Assembly: GCA_028287545.1 (NCBI GenBank)
Contig: JAQBPL010000270.1
Coordinates: 1 to 7,513, forward strand
Origin: Vulcanimicrobiota bacterium
GTDB taxonomy: Bacteria; Eremiobacterota; Eremiobacteria; Baltobacterales; Baltobacteraceae
DNA length: 7,513 bases
Direction of reading: 5' to 3'
In this document: one piece after another, positions 1 to 4,526 of the stretch
Layout of the letters: every line of letters begins with the position of its first letter
Position numbering within the stretch: the stretch's first letter is position 1
The notes under the pieces: model-generated
Told to the model about the DNA's origin: nothing
What the model saw: the letters and a program-made list of their open reading frames with translations, nothing else
The model's database searches: none
Program-made: the position numbers and the translations under genes

Positions 1-1
1 C

Positions 2-79
2 GCTGAGTTCGACCTCACGTTCGAAGCCGTGCCCGCGCCCCCGAACGCAACCGTACCCGCCCTCGCGGCGTCGAGATAA
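2..79 (+). CDS. 3' end of an upstream gene, unidentified (partial)
   Basis: An open frame enters from the left edge and ends at a TAA at 77-79, encoding about 25 C-terminal residues that begin AEFDLTFEAVPAPPN and finish in an Ala/Pro-rich tail. The stop lies only 7 bases before the lipA start, so the two genes are probably cotranscribed. The fragment carries no recognisable motif. lipB (octanoyltransferase) often precedes lipA and would fit the context, but nothing in these residues proves it. That the frame is coding at all rests on its position and on the close spacing. Confidence 0.4.
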   Translation, partial: AEFDLTFEAVPAPPNATVPALAASR

Positions 80-86
80 GAGAGCC

Positions 87-968
87 ATGGAAACCATCGA
101 TCTGATCAATCCGCTGCCGCCGCGCAAGCCCGAGTGGCTCAAAGTGCAGCTGCCGCGCGGCGAAGCATACGAGAACGTCAAGGCGCACGTGAAGCGCCTC
201 GAACTCAACACCGTGTGCCAAGAGGCGATGTGCCCGAACCTCGGCGAGTGCTGGGGCGCCGGCACCGCTACGATCATGATCCTCGGCGATACGTGCACGC
301 GCGGCTGCCACTTCTGCAACGTGAAGACCGGATCGCCGAAGGGCGAGGTCGACTGGCTCGAACCCAAGCGCGTCGCCGAAGCCGTCGCCGAACTCGGCTG
401 GAAGTATCTCGTGTTGACCGCGGTCGATCGCGACGATCTCGCCGACGGCGGCGCTGCGATCTTCGCCGGCACGGTGCGCATGATCCACAAGCGGGTTCCC
501 GGCGCGAAGGTCGAGTGCCTGACCGGTGATTTCGCCGGCGACCTCGCCGCGCTCGACATCGTGCTCGACGCGCAGCCGGAAGTGCTCGCGCACAATCTGG
601 AAACCGTCGAACGCCTGCAGCCGACCGTGCGCGACCGCCGCGCGAACTATCGCCAGTCGCTGGGCGTGCTGGAACACGCGAAGCGCTCGGGCAAGGTCAC
701 CTACACCAAGACCTCGCTCATGCTCGGCCTCGGCGAGACCGAAGCCGAGATCGAGCAGGCGATGGACGATGCGCGCGCGATCGGCGTCGACATTTTCACG
801 ATGGGTCAGTACCTGCAGCCGACGAAGCGCCACCTCACGGTGCAGGAGTTCGTGACGCCGGAGAAATTCGCGCGCCTGAAGGCGCTCGGCGACTCCAAAG
901 GCTTCGTGCAAGTCGTCGCCAGCCCGCTCTCGCGCAGCTCGTACCACGCCGAGCAGGCGTTCACGTAA
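87..968 (+). CDS. lipA: Lipoyl synthase (radical SAM)
   Basis: LipA inserts two sulfur atoms at C6 and C8 of the octanoyl chain carried by lipoyl domains of 2-oxoacid dehydrogenases or the glycine cleavage H protein, in the cytoplasm. The 293-residue product is of usual length. It has the auxiliary [4Fe-4S] motif with C44, C49 and C55 (CQEAMCPNLGEC), and the radical-SAM CX3CX2C with C70, C74 and C77 (CTRGCHFC). The conserved C-terminal RSSYHAE is at 283-289, whose Ser ligates the auxiliary cluster. The body LTAVDRDDLADGGA and VLAHNLETV is typical of the family. The ATG at 87 is the only good start: the frame is open upstream but has no other start before the window edge. A weak AAGAGAG precedes it. 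It is the first complete gene of a probable + strand operon. Confidence 0.97.
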   Translation: METIDLINPLPPRKPEWLKVQLPRGEAYENVKAHVKRLELNTVCQEAMCPNLGECWGAGTATIMILGDTCTRGCHFCNVKTGSPKGEVDWLEPKRVAEAVAELGWKYLVLTAVDRDDLADGGAAIFAGTVRMIHKRVPGAKVECLTGDFAGDLAALDIVLDAQPEVLAHNLETVERLQPTVRDRRANYRQSLGVLEHAKRSGKVTYTKTSLMLGLGETEAEIEQAMDDARAIGVDIFTMGQYLQPTKRHLTVQEFVTPEKFARLKALGDSKGFVQVVASPLSRSSYHAEQAFT

Positions 969-993
969 CGGACAGGACGAGGAAATACGATTC

Positions 994-1248
994 GTGTCTG
1001 ATCGAACGGTGACGGACGAGCAGATCCTCGGCGGGTTCGCGAACCTGAATCAAGTGATAGCCACGGGCTTCGACGCGATGCGAGCGGAGATGCACGCAAT
1101 GCGGCTCGAGCTGCGCAACGAATTTCACAACCAGCTCACCAGCCAGATCGGCGGACTCGAGCACCGGATGATGCGGCGCTTCGACCGCATCGAAGAGCGC
1201 CTCGACGACCACGAACGCCGCATCGGCGCGCTCGAAGCGCGGAGCTGA
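994..1248 (+). CDS. Small predicted coiled-coil protein, unknown function
   Basis: This frame encodes 84 residues, starting at GTG 994 with a GAGGA (979-983) ten bases upstream. The product has no signal peptide, membrane segment or cysteine. From about residue 20 to the end it is a charged amphipathic helix with heptad-like hydrophobic spacing (FDAMRAEMHAMRLELRNEF, then FDRIEERLDDHERRIGALE), so a coiled coil is likely. It sits 25 bases after lipA and its TGA abuts the exporter reading frame, which places it inside the operon. I do not recognise a named family. Similar short helices occur in many bacteria as hypothetical proteins. Coding status is supported by the ribosome binding site and by helix periodicity, not by a match to a known protein. 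Confidence 0.72.
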   Translation: MSDRTVTDEQILGGFANLNQVIATGFDAMRAEMHAMRLELRNEFHNQLTSQIGGLEHRMMRRFDRIEERLDDHERRIGALEARS

Positions 1249-1325
1249 CCGCGACGGAACACCCCGACGGCCTGCCGCTCCCGCGGCGCCGGATCGCGTT
1301 TCTGGCGATTGCGCTCGGGATCATC

Positions 1326-2648
1326 ATGGCGACGCTCGACTCGTCGATCGCGAACGTGGCGCTGCCGACGATCGCGCGCGAACTGCACGCCTCGCCGGCC
1401 GAATCGATCTGGGTCGTCAACGGGTTCCAGCTCGCGGTGACGGCGTCGCTGCTGGCGTGCGCGTCCCTCGGCGACCTGCTCGGCGGCGCGCGCGTATACC
1501 GCATCGGAACGATCGTCTTCATCGCCGGTTCGCTCGCGTGCGCGCTCTCGCGTTCGCTGCCGCTGCTGATCGCCGCACGGGCGCTGCAGGGCGTCGGCGC
1601 CGCAGCGATCATGGCGATCTCGCCTGCGCTCGTGCGCGAGATCTTTCCGCGCGCGATGTTGGGTCGAGCCGTCGGCTTGAACGCGCTCGTCGTCGGCGCC
1701 GGATCGGCCGCGGGACCGACGCTCGGCGGCCTGCTGCTCGCCTTTTTGAGCTGGCCGTGGCTCTTCGCGATCAACGTTCCGCTCGGGATCGCGAACGTTC
1801 TGCTCAACGGCGCGTTGCCGCAGGACGACCGCGGCGACGTGCGATTGCTGGACCTTCCCAGCGTCGCGACGAGCGCGCTCGGATTCGCCTTGACGATCTG
1901 GGGCCTGGACGGCTTCGCGCGCTCCGAGCCGCCATGGTCGATCGCCGTTCGGCTGGCCGTCGGCGTTGCGGCGATGGCCTACTTCGTCGCGCGCCAGCGA
2001 ACGCTCGAACGGCCGATGATCGCGCTCGATCTATTCCACATCCCGCGCTTCGCGTTCGCGGGCGCGACGTCGGTCGCCAGCTTCACGGCGCAGGGTCTGG
2101 CGTACGTCTCCCTGCCGTTCTATTTTCAGGAAAGCCTCGGGTATACGCCGCTCGCGTCGGGCTTGCTGCTGACGTCGTGGCCGCTCGGCATCGTGTTCGC
2201 CGCACCGCTTGCGGGACGGCTCTCCGACCGGGTGTCGCCGGGTGCGCTCGCCACCGGCGGCCTCGCCGTCCTCACCATCGGTCTGGCGCTGTACGCGTCG
2301 CTCGGAGCGCACCCCTCGATGGTGGCGATCGTCACGCACGGCCTGATCTGCGGGATCGGATACGGCTTCTTCCAATCGCCCAACAATCGCGAACTGATCG
2401 GGAGCGCGCCGCGCGAGAAGAGCGCCAGTGCCGGCGGCCTGCTCGCGGCGTTCCGGCTCAGCGGTCAAACGGTGGGAGCGGCGCTGGTCGCGATCGTCTT
2501 CGGCGCGTACGGCGCCACGCTCGGCGGCAACGCCGCGCACGACGCCCTCGTCCGCGCGACGCCCGCGGCATTGTGGCTGGCCTGTACCTTCGGCGGCGTC
2601 GCGACGATCGCGAGCGCGCTGCGACTGCGGGCAGCCCCGACCGGGTAG
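1326..2648 (+). CDS. MFS drug/metabolite exporter, DHA2 (14-helix) type; true start probably upstream
   Basis: This is a proton-driven inner-membrane efflux transporter of the QacA/EmrB-like group; the substrate cannot be told. Hallmarks in the 440-residue ATG form are NVALPTIAREL (10-20) after helix 1, motif A GDLLGGARVYRIG (49-61), ARALQGVGAA (84-93), motif C GAGSAAGPTLGG (124-135), and FAINVPLG (147-154). Further hydrophobic helices continue to the C-terminus, consistent with 14. The ATG at 1326 cuts off the front of helix 1. In-frame codons 1290-1325 encode RIAFLAIALGII, which reads straight into MATLDSSIANVALP. Between 1077 and 1326 the frame has no ATG, GTG or TTG. A CTG at 1245, overlapping the preceding TGA, would give 467 residues. 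The gene lies between a small coiled-coil gene and a rhodanese-like gene 11 bases downstream. Confidence 0.9.
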   Translation: MATLDSSIANVALPTIARELHASPAESIWVVNGFQLAVTASLLACASLGDLLGGARVYRIGTIVFIAGSLACALSRSLPLLIAARALQGVGAAAIMAISPALVREIFPRAMLGRAVGLNALVVGAGSAAGPTLGGLLLAFLSWPWLFAINVPLGIANVLLNGALPQDDRGDVRLLDLPSVATSALGFALTIWGLDGFARSEPPWSIAVRLAVGVAAMAYFVARQRTLERPMIALDLFHIPRFAFAGATSVASFTAQGLAYVSLPFYFQESLGYTPLASGLLLTSWPLGIVFAAPLAGRLSDRVSPGALATGGLAVLTIGLALYASLGAHPSMVAIVTHGLICGIGYGFFQSPNNRELIGSAPREKSASAGGLLAAFRLSGQTVGAALVAIVFGAYGATLGGNAAHDALVRATPAALWLACTFGGVATIASALRLRAAPTG

Positions 2649-2659
2649 GATAGCCGACG

Positions 2660-3037
2660 ATGCAGATAACGGCCGACGAACTCCGAGCCCTAGGCGACTC
2701 CGGCGCGACGATCCTCAATGTCGGCCAGCACCAAGGTCGCCGCGAGATCCGCGGAGCGATCCGCTACCGCCCGCACGACCTGCTGACGCCGGATCACCTC
2801 GCGCTGCCGCTGGCCCAGGACCGTCCCGTCGTGCTCTACGACGAAAAGGGCGACGGCGACCTCACCGGCCGGATCGCCGAGAATCTTCGCGCCAGCGGAT
2901 TCAGAGACGTCCGCATCCTCGACGGCGGCTTCGCCGCCTGGGAGGCGGCAGGCGGCCCGACTCAAGAGCCCTCGTTCGAGCAAGTCGTGCCGCCCACGCA
3001 TCCCTCCGAGGTCCAGACGCTGGACCGCCGGATCTAG
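2660..3037 (+). CDS. Rhodanese-fold protein lacking the catalytic cysteine
   Basis: The 125-residue product has the single-domain rhodanese layout. ITADELRAL is at 3-11, ILNVGQHQGRREIRGAIRY (18-36) replaces the usual LDVR...GHI stretch, and PVVLYDEKGDGDL (56-68) is followed by RIAENLRASGFRDVRILDGGFAAW (71-94). In active sulfurtransferases the loop after VVLY begins with the persulfide Cys. Here that position is Asp61 and the whole protein has no cysteine, so sulfur transfer by the usual route is not possible. It may be a binding or regulatory rhodanese-like domain. The start ATG is preceded by AGGA (2647-2650) at nine bases and the exporter stop is 11 bases upstream, so it is probably the last gene of the operon. 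The fold assignment is firm; the function is not known. Confidence 0.85.
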   Translation: MQITADELRALGDSGATILNVGQHQGRREIRGAIRYRPHDLLTPDHLALPLAQDRPVVLYDEKGDGDLTGRIAENLRASGFRDVRILDGGFAAWEAAGGPTQEPSFEQVVPPTHPSEVQTLDRRI

Positions 3038-3048
3038 CAGCCTGCTAG
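3034..3048. repeat. Short inverted repeat between convergent genes
   Basis: CTAGCAG, C, CTGCTAG is a perfect 7-base inverted repeat. It overlaps the stop codon of the rhodanese-like gene and lies 11 bases before the doxX stop on the other strand. It could fold as a 5-base-pair stem with a 5-base loop. There is no T-tract on either side, so it is not a canonical intrinsic terminator, although it sits where a bidirectional terminator would be expected. Confidence 0.35.
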
Positions 3049-3058
3049 CCGAGGACCC

Positions 3059-3571
3059 TCAGGCCGCCGGCTGGCCCGCGGGCTTGCGCCGGGCCGCGAG
3101 GTTCAGCAGCCCGCCGAGGACGCCGAGTCCGACGAACACCCAGTCCAGCGCGGGCGTCCACACGGCACTCCAGCCGAACGCGGCATCGAGGCTGTACGCC
3201 CCGTAGCCGACGAAGGCAAACATGAAGGCCAGCGCCGCGAACAGGAGCGGATGCTCGATGCCGTTGTTGGCGACGAAGAAGCCGTTCGGGAGATGGACCG
3301 CCAGCATCGCTACGACCATCACGGAGATCATCAGCATCGGCCCGATCGGACCGCCCAGCCCGAGGACGACCAAGAGGCCGCCGAGCACCTCCGCCGTGCC
3401 GGAGGCGCCGGCGAACAACTTGCCCGGCCGGAACCCGATCGACTCGAAGAACCCGCCGGTCCCGGCGAGCCCGTAGCCGCCGAACCAGCCGAAGAGTTTC
3501 TGCGCCCCGTGCGCGGCAAAGCCGAGCCCGACGACGAGGCGAACGATGAGGAGTGGAAGCGCAATGTCCAT
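3059..3571 (-). CDS. DoxX family membrane protein
   Basis: The 170-residue integral membrane protein has hydrophobic segments at about 4-21, 52-72, 75-93, 108-124 and 142-160. The DoxX signature is at the N-terminus: LLIVRLVVGLGFAAHGAQKLFGWFGG with the HGxQK turn at 21-25, then GTGGFFESIGFRPG. The C-terminus is short, basic and probably cytosolic. DoxX-like proteins are small membrane subunits linked to redox homeostasis, thiosulfate:quinone reduction or quinone/catechol stress; the substrate here is unknown. The start ATG (3571) is read from a minus-strand promoter in the shared region and has no strong Shine-Dalgarno. The gene is divergent from an HxlR-type regulator, an arrangement resembling the known control of the DoxX-like catD by HxlR-type regulators in Bacillus. 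It is convergent with the rhodanese-like gene. Confidence 0.93.
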   Translation of the reverse strand: MDIALPLLIVRLVVGLGFAAHGAQKLFGWFGGYGLAGTGGFFESIGFRPGKLFAGASGTAEVLGGLLVVLGLGGPIGPMLMISVMVVAMLAVHLPNGFFVANNGIEHPLLFAALAFMFAFVGYGAYSLDAAFGWSAVWTPALDWVFVGLGVLGGLLNLAARRKPAGQPAA

Positions 3572-3580
3572 GTTCTTGCT

Positions 3581-3600
3581 TTCGTACCGTTACTTACGAA
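3581..3600. promoter_or_regulatory. Candidate operator, TTCGTA-N8-TACGAA
   Basis: A perfect 6-base inverted repeat with an 8-base spacer lies between the divergent doxX and HxlR-type genes, about 10 bases downstream of the predicted doxX transcription start. The size and symmetry suit a dimeric winged-helix repressor, and the adjacent HxlR-type regulator is the obvious candidate to bind it. Binding is inferred, not shown. A weaker ACTT-N5-AAGT repeat is at 3636-3648, overlapping the predicted -35 element. Confidence 0.5.
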
Positions 3601-3616
3601 GTGTAGGTGTGGACCA

Positions 3617-3646
3617 ATCCTAGCACTCGTGTTAAACTTACGTCAA
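3617..3646 (-). promoter_or_regulatory. Predicted sigma70-type promoter of doxX
   Basis: On the minus strand, TTGACG (3646-3641) and TAGGAT (3622-3617) are separated by 18 bases. The -35 matches the consensus in five of six positions and the -10 in four of six. Transcription would begin near 3610, giving a 5' leader of roughly 40 bases that contains the inverted repeat at 3581-3600. The promoter lies in the AT-rich gap between the divergent genes. It is predicted by eye only. Confidence 0.5.
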
Positions 3647-3666
3647 GTAGCCTACCGAGATAAACT

Positions 3667-4068
3667 ATGCATCTCCGAGAAACGCCGGTCCAGCCCACCG
3701 AACATACCGACGGGCTGTCTCCCTTCTGTCCGCGCTTCCAATACGCGATCGAGCTCGTCGGCCGCCGCTGGGTCGGCGCCGTCCTCCGCGTCCTGGTAAC
3801 CGGCCCAGCCCGCTTCAACGAACTTCTCGCCGCCATCCCCGGCCTCTCCGACCGCCTCCTTACCGAACGCCTCCGCGAACTCGAACGCGAAGGCATAGTC
3901 ACCCGCACGGTCGCCCCCTGCCGCCCCATCCGCGTAACCTACGAGCTCACCGAATGCGGCCGCAGCCTAGAGTCGATCGTCGAGGCCATCGGCACATGGT
4001 CCGAATCCTGGGTAGCACTCCCCGACGAACTCGCGCCCCCGCCGCACCCCTCGACAAGCTCAGCGTAA
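3667..4068 (+). CDS. HxlR-family winged-helix transcriptional regulator
   Basis: The 133-residue product has the full HxlR (DUF24) core. FCPRFQYAIELVGRRW is at 20-35, VLRVLVTGPARFNELLAAIPGLSDRLLTERLRELE at 39-73 forms the helix-turn-helix, and EGIVTRT...RPIRVTYELTECGRSL at 75-101 forms the wing and following helix. Cys21 matches the N-terminal cysteine that HxlR-type regulators such as YodB and HypR use to sense quinones and oxidants; Cys85 and Cys97 are also present. It probably represses the divergent doxX and itself through the shared region. ATG 3667 has only a weak GAGA upstream. After about residue 119 the product ends in a Pro/Ser tail (APPPHPSTSSA). The tail's last codons and TAA lie in a dispersed repeat (4047-4070), so the natural C-terminus may have been altered. 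Confidence 0.93.
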   Translation: MHLRETPVQPTEHTDGLSPFCPRFQYAIELVGRRWVGAVLRVLVTGPARFNELLAAIPGLSDRLLTERLRELEREGIVTRTVAPCRPIRVTYELTECGRSLESIVEAIGTWSESWVALPDELAPPPHPSTSSA

Positions 4069-4070
4069 CA
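4047..4070 (-). repeat. Dispersed short repeat, copy 1 (inside regulator 3' end)
   Basis: On the + strand it reads CCCCTCGACAAGCTC followed by AGCGTAACA. It matches copy 3 (4209-4232) at 21 of 24 positions and copy 2 (4178-4201) with a one-base gap. The orientation is the same in all three. This copy supplies the last codons and the TAA stop (4066-4068) of the HxlR-type gene. From memory, the motif TGTCACCCTGAGCTTGTCGA is a very common intergenic repeat across unrelated bacterial genomes, and its spurious translations contain PELVEG. Confidence 0.7.
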
Positions 4071-4172
4071 AAAGGCCGCCCGCGCGATCACGAGCCCATG
4101 TCATTGCGAGCCCGTCAAACAACCCCCGCGTCGCACCGAGCGCGACCCCGAACCAGACCGCCAAGACAAGGG

Positions 4173-4201
4173 GTCAGCCTTCGACTACGCTCAGGCTGAC
4201 A
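4173..4201 (-). repeat. Dispersed short repeat, copy 2, with hairpin
   Basis: The repeat copy CCTTCGACTACGCTCAGG... (4178-4201) is embedded in a perfect 8-base inverted repeat, GTCAGCCT (4173-4180) and AGGCTGAC (4193-4200), with a 12-base loop. Compared with copies 1 and 3 it has one extra base in the middle. The flanking bases appear to have been adapted to complete the stem, which suggests the RNA or DNA hairpin matters to the element. Confidence 0.7.
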
Positions 4202-4208
4202 ACGAGGG

Positions 4209-4232
4209 CCCCTCGACAAGCTCGGGGTGACA
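4209..4232 (-). repeat. Dispersed short repeat, copy 3
   Basis: CCCCTCGACAAGCTC followed by GGGGTGACA lies seven bases after copy 2 and in the same orientation. On the minus strand it reads TGTCACCCCGAGCTTGTCGA, close to the form of this repeat seen widely in other genomes (from memory). Three copies fall within 190 bases, so this site is a small cluster and not a single insertion. Confidence 0.7.
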
Positions 4233-4237
4233 GCGCC

Positions 4238-4294
4238 CGCCCGCCCCCACCGCCGGGGCCCCACCGCACCCGTTCGCCCGCCCCCACCGCCGGG
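4238..4294 (+). repeat. Direct repeat pair, 20 bases, 37-base period
   Basis: CGCCCGCCCCCACCGCCGGG occurs at 4238-4257 and again exactly at 4275-4294. The second copy follows a 17-base spacer. The motif is C-rich and low in complexity, but a 20-base exact match is longer than local composition alone would readily give. A local duplication is the simplest explanation. Confidence 0.6.
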
Positions 4295-4359
4295 CAGGGA
4301 GCGCGGCGACCGAACCCGGACGCTCCATGCAAACCCACCGCCGTACGACGCCCGACCAT

Positions 4360-4506
4360 GTCGCGGGGAGCGATACACCACCAGCGGCGGGGCCTTTTTC
4401 GCGAGCGGAGCGCAGGATGCGCGGGAGCGAGCGGAAACGGAGCGGCCCTCGCACACGAAGTGCGAGGGCCGCGTCCCCGACGTGGTGGTGTATCGCTCCC
4501 CGCGAC
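4360..4506. mobile_element. 147-base inverted-repeat element (MITE- or REP-like)
   Basis: The termini are 24-base perfect inverted repeats: 4360-4383 (begins GTCGCGGGGAGCGATACACC) and 4483-4506 (ends GGTGTATCGCTCCCCGCGAC). The 99-base centre contains a 13-base-pair perfect hairpin, GCGGCCCTCGCAC (4442-4454) and GTGCGAGGGCCGC (4460-4472), with the 5-base loop ACGAA. It also contains a smaller GCGCA/TGCGC stem (4410-4422), a T5 run (4395-4399) and a 9-base direct repeat GCGAGCGGA (4401-4409, 4427-4435). There is no credible reading frame and no clear target-site duplication. It lies 20 bases from the glutamate dehydrogenase stop. It is either a non-autonomous mobile element or a structured intergenic repeat; the class is inferred from structure alone. 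Confidence 0.6.
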
Positions 4507-4526
4507 TACGACACCGTCACAACGCG

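Larger units (their letters stand above)
4069..4526. other. 458-base gene-free, repeat-rich interval
   Basis: No convincing gene is present between the regulator stop and the glutamate dehydrogenase stop. Frames that stay open here are low-complexity Arg/Pro/Gly translations without ribosome binding sites or domains. The interval holds two further copies of the short repeat, a duplicated C-rich 20-mer, and a 147-base inverted-repeat element. A fragment TGTCATTGCGAG (4099-4110) resembles the start of another widespread intergenic repeat, although too little remains to be sure. The + strand is strongly C-rich up to about 4300. No intrinsic terminator with a T-tract is visible for either flanking gene. 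Confidence 0.75.

Noticed and set aside
15..947. 310-codon open frame on the minus strand opposite lipA
   Set aside because: It is a His/Arg/Ala-rich shadow of a clearly conserved lipA frame, a common effect in high-GC DNA. It has no domain of its own.
3034..3048. CTAGCAG/CTGCTAG as a bidirectional intrinsic terminator
   Set aside because: The central loop is too short for the full 7-bp stem and no T-run is present on either side; kept only as a short inverted repeat.
4442..4472. 13-bp hairpin as an intrinsic terminator for glutamate dehydrogenase or the regulator
   Set aside because: No T-tract follows on either strand (TCCGTTTCC on minus, GTCCCCGACG on plus), and it is nested in a larger inverted-repeat element.
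4360..4506. CRISPR or tRNA-like structure
   Set aside because: There is only one pair of inverted arms, no regularly spaced direct repeats, and no cloverleaf or anticodon arm.
4344..4512. TACGAC at 4344-4349 and 4507-4512 as a target-site duplication of the 147-base element
   Set aside because: The left copy lies 10 bases away from the element's end, so it does not directly flank it; a 6-base match is likely by chance.
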